DNA of 64,000 bases from JBHJGM01 sp050331815 (GTDB lineage: Bacteria > Verrucomicrobiota > Verrucomicrobiia > Opitutales > JBHJGM01), in NCBI GenBank assembly GCA_050331815.1, contig JBHJGM010000010.1:25135-89134 (forward strand), read 5' to 3'. Both the position numbers and the translations under genes were made by a program. Positions 47,980 to 55,653 of this stretch are shown one piece after another; within the stretch, counting starts at the first letter, position 1, and every line of letters begins with the position of its first letter. The notes under the pieces are model-generated. The model did not search any database and was not told the origin of the DNA. It saw nothing but the letters and a program-made list of their open reading frames with translations.

Positions 47980-49092
47980 TCAACCTTCGATGATCAGTTT
48001 GTGCAGCGGGGGACGCGCCAAAAACAGGGGATAGCGCCGATTGCGGATCTCAACGCAGAGCCCGGAAGTCTCGACCGAACGAGCCGCGATGGCCGCGCTG
48101 CCGATTGGGCGGTTCAAAACAGGTGACTGCGTGCCCGAAAGCACCCGCCCCACCGGCTCGCCGCCTTCGGCCCGGTCGAACACGGCGTCGCCCGCCCGGG
48201 CAATGCGCTTGTCCTTCAGGAAGAAATAGTGCACCTGCGGGTCAGCCCCAGAGGTTTTCTGGGCCATGAGCGCCGCCTGCCCGATAAACGCCGGTGACTT
48301 CTTCAGCTTCACCGCGAAACCAAGCCCCGCCTGCAGCGGCGAGAGCGTGTTGCAAATTTCGTGGCCGTAGAGGGGAAATCCCGCCTCCAAACGCAGGCTG
48401 TCCCGCGCGCCCAGGCCAGCCAGTGTCACTTGCGGCTGCGCGGACAGGCATTCGACCAGTTCGACCACGTGACTATCCGGCGCAAAGAGCTCAAAGCCGT
48501 CTTCACCCGTATAACCGGTGCGCGCTAGAAACAACCTCGCGTCGCGCCAAGTCAGCGCCCGCACCTCAAAGCGTCCAAGTTCCTGCACCGCGCCGTTGTC
48601 CAACGTGGCCTGGAGCGCCTCCACCGCCCGTGGGCCCTGCAACGCCAGCAGATGCAGCGCAGGCTCCGGCTCGGTCAGCGCACAGTCAAATGCCGTGATG
48701 TGCTGGTTGAGCCAGGCGCGGTCGGCGGCGGTGTTGGAGGCGTTGAGCACCAACAGAAACTCGTTGGCGTTGATGCGGTAGGCGATCAGATCGTCGATGA
48801 CCCCTCCGTCCTCTTGGCACAACAAAGCGTAGACCGCCTTGCCCACGGGTATGTTGGCAACGCGGTTGGTCAGCACGCGGTCCAGAAACGCCGCCGCCTC
48901 GGGCCCGGCCACCTGCACCACCCCCATGTGGCTGACATCGAACAAGCCCGCGGCGCTGCGCACGGCCCGGTGCTCTTCCAGGATACCGGTGTACTGCACG
49001 GGCATCTCCCACCCGGCAAAGGGCACCATTCGTGCCCCCCGTGCGACATGGAAATCGTACAGGCGCGTGCGCTTGAGGACCGGCTCGCTCAC
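47980..49092 (-). CDS. gcvT: Glycine cleavage aminomethyltransferase T
   Basis: A 370-residue folate-dependent aminomethyltransferase. The start is a GTG at 49092, five nucleotides after GGAGG, giving MSEPVLKRTRLYDFHV; the ARMVPFAGWEMPVQY stretch then matches other GcvT proteins. LFDVSHMG, TRTGYTGEDGFELF-like sequence (seen as LARTGYTGEDGFELF) and DSLRLEAGFPLYG follow. It transfers the methylene group to tetrahydrofolate and releases ammonia in glycine breakdown. A longer frame to a TTG at 49149 adds 19 residues that do not match the family. Confidence 0.96.
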   Translation of the reverse strand: MSEPVLKRTRLYDFHVARGARMVPFAGWEMPVQYTGILEEHRAVRSAAGLFDVSHMGVVQVAGPEAAAFLDRVLTNRVANIPVGKAVYALLCQEDGGVIDDLIAYRINANEFLLVLNASNTAADRAWLNQHITAFDCALTEPEPALHLLALQGPRAVEALQATLDNGAVQELGRFEVRALTWRDARLFLARTGYTGEDGFELFAPDSHVVELVECLSAQPQVTLAGLGARDSLRLEAGFPLYGHEICNTLSPLQAGLGFAVKLKKSPAFIGQAALMAQKTSGADPQVHYFFLKDKRIARAGDAVFDRAEGGEPVGRVLSGTQSPVLNRPIGSAAIAARSVETSGLCVEIRNRRYPLFLARPPLHKLIIEG

Positions 49093-49152
49093 CCGCACCT
49101 CCGCGCTCTTTGGGAAAGGACGCGCCAAACGCCTCGTACCACAGGCCAATCG

Positions 49153-49653
49153 CTACCGGGTGTAAAACTCAATGAGCTGGCGCGAAATGTACTTGTGCTC
49201 GGAGGGGGAAATCTCTCCCTCTTCCAGCAACTGGTCCACCAAGGTTGTCAGGTAGGCAAACTCCTCAAAAGAGTCGAAGGCCTTGGCCGCGGGCAAAATG
49301 TCGGAACGCAGCGATACCTCCAACGGGTCCGGAGCAAGCTGGTTGTAGTAGCCAAACTCTTCGAGCAGGCCAAACCGCAGAAACGGTCCTTCCCCGCTGC
49401 CCGAGGGCGCGATGATGGAGCGTGTCGGCTCAAAAAAGCGTTTGGTGACCTCAACCTGGTGCGAGGCCGTTTTGTCCAGCGAGACCGTCAACGGGGTCTG
49501 GCCGGCGGGCTCGTTGTTGATGAAGACATCCGCGCCAGAGGGGGTCGAAATGATATTAACCTCTTGACCAGCAACGCCTCCGGATGAGCCGCATCCGCTC
49601 AGAAAGGCAACTCCGGCCACGGCGACCAAGAAAGGTATCAGCGAGTAGTTCAT
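49153..49653 (-). CDS. PEGA-domain lipoprotein
   Basis: A 166-residue lipoprotein: signal core FLVAVAGVAF with lipobox LSGC at residues 18-21. The mature protein starts with a PEGA domain (IISTPSGADVFINNEPAGQT and PLTVSLDKT), a small beta-sandwich found in surface proteins. A C-terminal helical stretch has a SHOCT-like ending (LVDQLLEEGEISPSEHKYI), the short-helix pair seen at many protein ends. It lies 60 nt upstream of gcvT. Co-transcription is likely, a metabolic link is not obvious. Confidence 0.8.
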   Translation of the reverse strand: MNYSLIPFLVAVAGVAFLSGCGSSGGVAGQEVNIISTPSGADVFINNEPAGQTPLTVSLDKTASHQVEVTKRFFEPTRSIIAPSGSGEGPFLRFGLLEEFGYYNQLAPDPLEVSLRSDILPAAKAFDSFEEFAYLTTLVDQLLEEGEISPSEHKYISRQLIEFYTR

Positions 49654-50190
49654 GTGGGGATTTGTGTTGGCGAGCAAAACGGATGCCCCCTTCCACGGTC
49701 AATCCCTAAAAGCATCAGGAAGCCGGCCGATGCTCGCCTGGAACTTGGTATCGCAGCTACAAAAGAAACGCTTGTCAGTAAGGACGCCACGCGCCATTTT
49801 CCAAACCACGCCAATGAGCGCTTTTTCCCGTTTTTGCTGGAGTCCTCTGCCCCGCTTTCGCCGTACGCGCAAGGCGCTCCTGCTGCAGTACAGCCGTGTT
49901 TCTCCGTGCCTTCGGCAGGCAGTCCTGCGTCTTTAGGCCCACGGCCCGAAGCGCGGTCTTCAGCGGAAGAAAAGATCCCTCCCCGGGGAACTGCCCGCAT
50001 TCCGCGCGTTTGCTTCGGCGGCAGCCGTGGCGCTACACCACGCGCCTGCCAGCGTCTTTTCCCTCCTACACCAACCTATAATACCGGACACACCCAAACG
50101 AATGTTGCCTAACGCCACCCAGAGGATGCCCAGCGGCTTCTTCACGACCCGGCTGAATCGGTGCCGGGATCGGCGCGGTGTCGTTTTCAT
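49654..50190. other. Long intergenic region between a lipoprotein and corC-type gene
   Basis: About 537 nt with no convincing gene; frames of 76-152 codons on both strands have no family features. A perfect TATAAT lies at 50077-50082 on the plus strand and may be the -10 of the corC-type gene, although the matching -35 is weak; read on the minus strand the same bases give TATTAT. Around 49860-50070 the minus strand has many GC-rich inverted repeats, including a long-range pairing GAAAAGA/TCTTTTC, so a structured leader for the lipoprotein-gcvT-gcvH transcript is possible. Confidence 0.4.
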
Positions 50191-51282
50191 ATGACCGCGC
50201 TGCTCATTACCGCCGTGACGTTTACCCTCGGGGTCTCCGCCTTCTGCTCGCTGCTGGAGGCCATGGTCCTTAGCACCACAACGACCGACATCGAGTCGCT
50301 GAAGAAACGCGCGCCGCGGCGCGGGCAGTTGCTGGAAATCTTCCGCACCGAAATCGAGGAGACCAGCTCGGCCATCCTCAGCCTCAACACCATCGCCAAC
50401 ACCGCCGGGGCCAGCATCTCCGGAGCCCTGGCCATCGAGGTCATGGGGCAGGCCAACGTTCTGTATTTTTCCAGCGGACTTGTTCTAGGCATCCTCGTTT
50501 TTTCCGAGGTCATCCCCAAAAACATCGGCGTGCTCTACCGCCCGTCGCTGATTCCCTATTTCATCTATCCGCTGCACGCGGTGCGGCTCTCGATGCGGCC
50601 CTTCTCCTGGGTGGCCCGCCGCCTCTTGCGCGCGATCACCGGGGAACGCCCTGTCGAGGAAACCGGCGATGAGGAAATTCTGCTGCTCGCCGAAAAAAGC
50701 ACTCAGGTAGGTACCCTCACAAGCGAGGAGAACGCCCTCATCTCCAACGCCCTGAGCCTCGACCAGGTCCACATTAGCAAATTGATGACGCCGCGCACTG
50801 TCGTCACCGCCCTGCAAAAAGACCTCACCATGAGCGAAGTTTTCGAGACCTTCGAAAACCTCTCCTTCGCCCGCATGCCGGTCTACAACGAAAACATCGA
50901 CGACATCGTAGGGCTCATCCGCCGGCGCGACCTGCTCAAGGCTAAAGCCAACGACCAGGACCAAGCTACCGTCGAGTCCCTGATGCAGGAGATCATTTTC
51001 ATTCCCGAAAACGCCACCGGCGAAAAGGCCCTCCAGCAATTTTTGCAAAGCCAGCAGCAACTCGCGGTCGCGGTCGATGAGTTTGGCTCCATGTCGGGCG
51101 TCATCACCATGGAGGACATTATCGAGTACATCCTCGGGCAGGAGATTTTTGAAAAGGACGATCCCGCCGTCGACATGCGCGAACTGGCCAAGCGCAAGCA
51201 GGTGGCCGACGCCCACAAGCGCCGCTCACGGCAGGGCCAGGCTCCTGCGGCCTCGGCGGGTTCCGCGGCGCCGCGCACCTAA
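50191..51282 (+). CDS. CNNM/CBS-domain membrane protein (CorC/HlyC family)
   Basis: A 363-residue protein. Residues 1-185 form the CNNM (DUF21) membrane domain with three to four helices; NTIANTAGASISGALA is its conserved core. A paired CBS domain follows (MTPRTVVTALQKDLTMSEVF to EDIIEYILGQEIF). The small C-terminal CorC_HlyC domain seen in many relatives is missing and replaced by a basic Ala-rich tail. Relatives help with magnesium or cobalt handling, and older annotations call them hemolysins. The ATG at 50191 follows the sequence CAT directly; no strong Shine-Dalgarno sequence is seen. Confidence 0.85.
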   Translation: MTALLITAVTFTLGVSAFCSLLEAMVLSTTTTDIESLKKRAPRRGQLLEIFRTEIEETSSAILSLNTIANTAGASISGALAIEVMGQANVLYFSSGLVLGILVFSEVIPKNIGVLYRPSLIPYFIYPLHAVRLSMRPFSWVARRLLRAITGERPVEETGDEEILLLAEKSTQVGTLTSEENALISNALSLDQVHISKLMTPRTVVTALQKDLTMSEVFETFENLSFARMPVYNENIDDIVGLIRRRDLLKAKANDQDQATVESLMQEIIFIPENATGEKALQQFLQSQQQLAVAVDEFGSMSGVITMEDIIEYILGQEIFEKDDPAVDMRELAKRKQVADAHKRRSRQGQAPAASAGSAAPRT

Positions 51283-51332
51283 GCGTTCGCGGGCAGCCAA
51301 GCCTTACGCCCTTTTACTACAGTTGTTTTACC

Positions 51333-52508
51333 ATGGACGATCTTCAAAAGGAGAGCCTCGAATATCACCGCCGCGCGCGGGGCAAAATTGAAATAGCGCT
51401 CAAAACCCCGATGGACACGCAGGCCGACTTGAGCCGTGCGTACTCCCCTGGCGTGGCCGCCGTCAGCGAAGCCATCCACGCCGATGCCACGCAACTACGC
51501 CAGATGACGGTGGCCGGCAACGCGGTGGCGGTCGTTACGGATGGCTCCGCCGTGCTGGGTCTCGGCGATATCGGCCCCGCCGCCGCGATGCCCGTCATGG
51601 AAGGCAAGGCCGCACTCTTCAAGCGGCTCGCAGGGGTCGACGCCTGGCCCATCTGCCTGGATGTCCGTGAACCCGACGCCATCGTTGCGGCGGTCCGTGC
51701 GATCGCCCCGGGCTTTGCGGGGGTCAACCTCGAGGACATCAGCGCGCCCCGCTGTTTCGAAATCGAAGCGCGTCTGCAGGACCTCGGCATCCCGGTCATG
51801 CACGACGACCAGCACGGCACCGCCATTGTCTTGCTGGCCGGACTCATCAACGCCTCGCGCGTCACTGGCAAAGCCTTTTCCAGGATGCGGGTGGTCATCT
51901 CGGGCGCGGGTGCCGCCGGACGCGCCATCGTGCGCTTGCTGCGCTGCATCGACCAGATCGAGAGCACCTGCAACACCGTGGGCGAAGTCATTGTTTGCGA
52001 CTCCAAGGGAGCTCTGTCGACGAAGCGCAACGACCTCGACGCCGTCAAAACCGCCATTCTCGAATACAGCAACGCCGACGACCGCTCCGGCACCTTGCGC
52101 GAAATGCTGGATGGGGCCGATGTCTTTGTCGGGGTCAGCCGAGGCGGGCTCCTCAACGCCGACGACATCCGACGGATGGCGCCCGAACCCATCATCTTCG
52201 CCCTGGCCAACCCGCTACCGGAGATCGACCCCGAGGCCGCCAAAGCCGGCGGGGCCAGCATCGTTGCCACGGGCCGTAGCGACCACCCCAATCAGGTGAA
52301 CAACGTACTGGCCTTCCCGGGGATTTTTCGCGGCGCCCTCGACGCGCAAGCCACACAAATCACCGATGCCATGAAAGCGGCCGCGGCGGCCGCCATCGCC
52401 GACAGCATCGCCCAGCCCGACACCACACACATCCTCCCGGCCGCGCTCGATCCGGAGACCCCGCTCAATGTCGCCCGCGCGGTAGCTCAAGCCGCGAGCC
52501 CAAGCTAA
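51333..52508 (+). CDS. Malic enzyme, short NAD(P)-dependent form
   Basis: A 391-residue protein of the short bacterial malic enzyme type (about 380-450 residues). SRAYSPGVAAVSEAI, the metal and substrate sequence HDDQHGTAIVLLAGLI, and the nucleotide loop VISGAGAAGRAIVRLL are present, as is VGVSRGGLLNADDI. It decarboxylates malate to pyruvate with reduction of NAD or NADP; cofactor choice is not settled by eye. The C-terminal phosphotransacetylase-like domain of the long form is absent. The gene follows corC by 50 nt, perhaps one transcript. Confidence 0.93.
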   Translation: MDDLQKESLEYHRRARGKIEIALKTPMDTQADLSRAYSPGVAAVSEAIHADATQLRQMTVAGNAVAVVTDGSAVLGLGDIGPAAAMPVMEGKAALFKRLAGVDAWPICLDVREPDAIVAAVRAIAPGFAGVNLEDISAPRCFEIEARLQDLGIPVMHDDQHGTAIVLLAGLINASRVTGKAFSRMRVVISGAGAAGRAIVRLLRCIDQIESTCNTVGEVIVCDSKGALSTKRNDLDAVKTAILEYSNADDRSGTLREMLDGADVFVGVSRGGLLNADDIRRMAPEPIIFALANPLPEIDPEAAKAGGASIVATGRSDHPNQVNNVLAFPGIFRGALDAQATQITDAMKAAAAAAIADSIAQPDTTHILPAALDPETPLNVARAVAQAASPS

Positions 52509-52579
52509 CCTGTCTGATTTTGTGCGCAGTTCTGGAAAACAGTCCAAGCTTTAGAAACATAGCCCACACGGTTGCGTTA

Positions 52580-52616
52580 AAAAAAAGCGACTGCCCCGTA
52601 CAGGAGCAGCCGCTTA
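52580..52616 (-). terminator. Terminator of the PEP-CTERM gene
   Basis: On the minus strand an AAGCGGCTGCTCC-type arm (from 52616) pairs with GGGGCAGTCGCTT (to about 52586) around a short loop containing GTAC, followed by a run of eight thymines. It is a good intrinsic terminator for the leftward PEP-CTERM gene and also lies downstream of the convergent malic enzyme gene. Confidence 0.88.
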
Positions 52617-52658
52617 CAAATTAGACTGTCATTCGAAGCTTCGACGTGGCAACCGCAG

Positions 52659-53339
52659 TTACTTGCGAAGGCGACGACGCATCAGGGCAAGGCTCAAGGC
52701 AAGGCCGCCGAAAATGGCCGCATAGGTCGCGGGCTCAGGAACTTCCGATGAAATCAGTACCGCGTTGATAGCAGCACCACGCGAGAAAGCGTTGCCGCTG
52801 CCGTTAGCTTGAATCTCGAGTTCAATGATGCCACCAGTCGAAGTGACGTTGTCGAAAATGAGCAGATTTTCGACGGTTGCATCGATGCCGAGTTCGGTGG
52901 TGCCACCGATGGTGTAATCGACATTCGCGGTGAAAAACAGACCGGAACCGACAAACAGCGTGAAGGTATACACCTCGCTATCGTCGAGGTCGCTGAACGT
53001 CAGATTCAGCGTGCCTAAGTCCGAGCCATTGATGCGAAAACCGTCATTGGCGGACATATCACCAAACGTTCCAGAGGAATCGGTGATGGTGGTCGTTGTA
53101 TCGACGATGAAGCCGACATCGCCTGGAGCCAGCGTAACGGTCAGATCAATGCCCGAACTAGCACCGAATGTGTCGAGCAGGTCCGAGGCAACAAGGCTGC
53201 CTGTATTCGGGTTGTTGAAGGCGTTGAAGCCGTCAGCACCGTTGTCGGTGCCGAAATCGATCAGAACGTCTTGAGCGAAAGCCGGTGCCGCCATCAAGGC
53301 AGCCCCAGCGAGCACTAGGTAAGAATTGAGGTGGTTCAT
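52659..53339 (-). CDS. PEP-CTERM sorted exported protein
   Basis: A 226-residue secreted protein. It has a cleavable signal peptide ending AAPAFA, a beta-rich central region starting DVLIDFGTDNGADGFNAFN, and the sorting tail VPEPATYAAIFGGLALSLAL followed by a basic RRRLRK end. The tail is the exosortase recognition and cleavage region in bacteria that make exopolysaccharide of this type. Function of the mature domain is unknown. It ends in a strong terminator and is divergent from the LacI-type regulator with a 108-nt shared control region. Confidence 0.93.
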   Translation of the reverse strand: MNHLNSYLVLAGAALMAAPAFAQDVLIDFGTDNGADGFNAFNNPNTGSLVASDLLDTFGASSGIDLTVTLAPGDVGFIVDTTTTITDSSGTFGDMSANDGFRINGSDLGTLNLTFSDLDDSEVYTFTLFVGSGLFFTANVDYTIGGTTELGIDATVENLLIFDNVTSTGGIIELEIQANGSGNAFSRGAAINAVLISSEVPEPATYAAIFGGLALSLALMRRRLRK

Positions 53340-53395
53340 TTTTGGGATGTGTTGTAGTAAGGATGATAGGTAAAATTACGCGGCTGGGATGAGGG

Positions 53396-53430
53396 TTTCG
53401 ACACCTATTTAATCGACACTGTTCGATAAT
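53396..53430. promoter_or_regulatory. Possible operator between PEP-CTERM gene and regulator
   Basis: The 108-nt divergent region contains TCGACAC twice (near 53397 and 53413) and the partial palindrome TCGACACTGTTCGA at 53413-53426, whose outer TCGA arms are symmetric. A GATAAT follows at 53425. It could be an operator for the adjacent regulator. The evidence is pattern only. Confidence 0.35.
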
Positions 53431-53447
53431 GCCGTTTTTATACATTC

Positions 53448-54476
53448 ATGGACGCTCCCAGCAATCAGGACGCCTCAAGAGTCACCCTGCGTGACATCGC
53501 CGAACGAGCCAAGTGCGCCCACTCGACCGTATCCCTGGCGCTGCGGGGGGATCCGAGGGTAAAAGCGCCGCGACGAGATGCCATTCTCAAGATCGCTCAG
53601 GAACTGGGCTACCGTCGCGACCCGGCCATGGCTGTGCTGAACACCCATCGGCGACAACGCCGACTGGCGGGCCAGGGTATCAGCCTGGCATTCTTGACCT
53701 TCCAGCGACAGGCCCGGCCCAACATGCACGAAACGCAATGGCAGGCGCTGCGCACGGCAGCGGCGCGCTTGGGCTACCAAATTGAGCAAATCGATGTCGA
53801 TTCGTATGCCTCACTGGAGAACCTCCGTCGTCAGCTGCGCCGTCGCGGGGTGCGCGGTCTGGTTATCGGGGTCCTTCATGAACGCCGCGATTTGCTGGAG
53901 ATGGACCTGAGCGACTTCCACATCGTTTCGCTGGGGGGCATCTTCAAAGCCCACGATATCCCGACCATCATAGGATCGCCGACCGATGTGATGCGCCTGT
54001 GCCTGAACAAACTCTGGAAACGCGGGCGGCGGCGCATCGGCGCTTTGCTCCTGCGACACGAGCCGCTGCTGCAAGACGACTTGGAGCGCCTCGGCGCATT
54101 TTTGGCGTTTCAACACATGCAGGTGGCCCCCGACCAACGCGTCGAGCCTTTGGTCTGCGCACCGGAGCAGCAGGAAGCGCTCTGGGTGGATTACGTGAAG
54201 CAGGCGCGCCTGGATGGTGTAGTCTGCTTTCACATGGGCATGGCCTGGTCCCTTCGTGAACGCATGGGTGCGCGTATCCCCGAAAAGCTGTCCGTCTGTT
54301 GTTTACACACGCGGCTTGAGTCGCCGTTCAGCGGAACGCTCATGTCCCACAGCGAGCAAGCTGAAGTCGCCATATCGGTGCTTGACTCGCGTATTCGCGA
54401 ATTTCTTTTCGGTACGGACGGACGGCTTTTCACCGTACGCGTCAACCCCGTCTGGCACGAGGCCGGCACGATCTGA
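53448..54476 (+). CDS. LacI-family transcription regulator
   Basis: A 342-residue regulator. The DNA-binding helix-turn-helix and hinge region is VTLRDIAERAKCAHSTVSLA followed by LRGDPRVKAPRRDAILKIA (about residues 12-52) and the GYRRDPAM hinge start. A periplasmic-binding-protein-like domain (60-335) follows, with GLVIGVLHERRDLLEM and HMGMAWSLRERM. The AAACGTTT-centred palindrome 157 nt downstream of its stop is a plausible site. The effector is unknown, probably a sugar. Neighbouring PEP-CTERM and SGNH genes are candidate targets. Confidence 0.9.
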   Translation: MDAPSNQDASRVTLRDIAERAKCAHSTVSLALRGDPRVKAPRRDAILKIAQELGYRRDPAMAVLNTHRRQRRLAGQGISLAFLTFQRQARPNMHETQWQALRTAAARLGYQIEQIDVDSYASLENLRRQLRRRGVRGLVIGVLHERRDLLEMDLSDFHIVSLGGIFKAHDIPTIIGSPTDVMRLCLNKLWKRGRRRIGALLLRHEPLLQDDLERLGAFLAFQHMQVAPDQRVEPLVCAPEQQEALWVDYVKQARLDGVVCFHMGMAWSLRERMGARIPEKLSVCCLHTRLESPFSGTLMSHSEQAEVAISVLDSRIREFLFGTDGRLFTVRVNPVWHEAGTI

Positions 54477-54633
54477 GGGCCGTCGAGCGGACGTGCAACG
54501 CCTGCGTAGAAAACATCGGCAGCTTTGTCCGCACCCTTGTTCGCTGTGACAAAAAAGGTGTTTCAATCGGACGCCCAACAGTTAGAGGCCCCGTTGTATC
54601 GGCAGCTGCGGATAAGGCAGATTGTTAGGTTGT

Positions 54634-54645
54634 AGAAACGTTTCT
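54634..54645. promoter_or_regulatory. Perfect palindrome of LacI-operator type
   Basis: AGAAACGTTTCT is a 12-bp perfect palindrome with the central CG of LacI/GalR-family operators (compare the AAACGTTT core of PurR and CcpA sites). It lies 213 nt upstream of the second PEP-CTERM start and downstream of the LacI-type regulator gene. The region 54477-54857 around it has no other convincing gene and is AT-rich from about 54620. Confidence 0.7.
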
Positions 54646-54857
54646 GTTATAGATAGTGAGTCCCTTCAATAAATACGTATACCCTTGCCTGCCGCGTCCT
54701 TTTTTGGTGACGTTTAGATGTTTCAGTCACCTCAACCACCTCAACTCAACAGCAAAGCCGACTCCCTAGCTCAACTCTTGGCGAGTTGTTGCTACAGCCA
54801 GGCCGCGGAATTACGCAGCCTGCGCGAAGCAAAGTCGCACCTTATAGAACACTCCAA

Positions 54858-55580
54858 ATGACAAATTCGTACGTCTTCCCTCTCTTCTGCCTCGGCGTCA
54901 TCGCTTCCAACGCATACGCCAGTAACATCCTGTTTCAAAATGAGGTTCTCACTGACGAGGCCAACCCGCCGGTCATTTCAAACGTCGGTACTTTAATAGA
55001 AGCCTATAATTACGGCGGAGAAACGGCCACGCTGAACGGGGTAAACTTCATTGGGGTTAACGACTCGGTCGGCCAGCTTCTCTTCGATACTTCCAGCTTT
55101 GCGCTGAGCCCGCCAATCACCGTTCAGAATTATGCGAACGCCGCGAATCCTGATCTGTTTGAAATTCTGAATAACTTTTTATTCGATGGCGTGCTTGGGG
55201 AATTGAACACCGATTTCACACTTACAGGCCTGACGCCTGGCAGTGTCTACCAGTTTCAGCTGATCTTCGGTGACAACCGCGTCGACGTGACACCGCCTCA
55301 AAATGAGCGGTTGATGCGCTTTAACATTGGCGAGCCGAATCAGCACGATTCCATCATCTTCGATACGTTCAGCATCGTCACCGGCACCTTCATTGCGGAA
55401 GGTACCGGCGAACAATCCTTCACCATGGAGCTGGTAAACACAGGCTCAGGCGAACTGGTGGGAACAACACAAATTCTTGCATACCAACTGCGCATCATCC
55501 CCGAACCTTCGACTTATGCAGTCTTGGTGGGTGCGCTAGCTTTGGCGGTTGCGGCGTTTATGCAACGCCTGCGTCGCTAG
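54858..55580 (+). CDS. PEP-CTERM sorted exported protein
   Basis: A 240-residue protein starting at the ATG at 54858; the frame is open upstream to 54786 but the signal peptide begins at 54858. The signal peptide ends near ASNAYA. The middle is beta-rich (ILFQNEVLTDEANPPVISNV, FTLTGLTPGSVYQFQLIFGD), resembling the jelly-roll-like domains of other Opitutae PEP-CTERM proteins. The end is IPEPSTYAVLVGALALAVAA plus a basic MQRLRR tail. A palindromic LacI-type site precedes it. It converges with the SGNH hydrolase gene. Confidence 0.92.
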   Translation: MTNSYVFPLFCLGVIASNAYASNILFQNEVLTDEANPPVISNVGTLIEAYNYGGETATLNGVNFIGVNDSVGQLLFDTSSFALSPPITVQNYANAANPDLFEILNNFLFDGVLGELNTDFTLTGLTPGSVYQFQLIFGDNRVDVTPPQNERLMRFNIGEPNQHDSIIFDTFSIVTGTFIAEGTGEQSFTMELVNTGSGELVGTTQILAYQLRIIPEPSTYAVLVGALALAVAAFMQRLRR

Positions 55581-55653
55581 CGCCTAGCCCGACTTGGCTG
55601 TACGAATACTACGGTTCTAAATACCAGAGCAATAAGACTTTCGGACTATCAAT

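Noticed and set aside
49800..50070. Glycine riboswitch on the minus strand
   Set aside because: GCCGAAG-type loops resemble the aptamer core, but the conserved GGCAAAAGGAC-like element and the tandem arrangement are not found.
49654..50112. Frames of 76-152 codons on either strand in the gap before the corC-type gene
   Set aside because: Pro/Arg-rich, no domain, no ribosome-binding site, and both strands open equally.
49654..50190. RNase P RNA, tmRNA, SRP RNA or 6S RNA
   Set aside because: None of the conserved cores of these RNAs could be located on either strand.
52659..55580. Exosortase or its helper genes near the PEP-CTERM proteins
   Set aside because: No multi-helix protein with the exosortase Cys/Arg/His pattern is encoded in the window.
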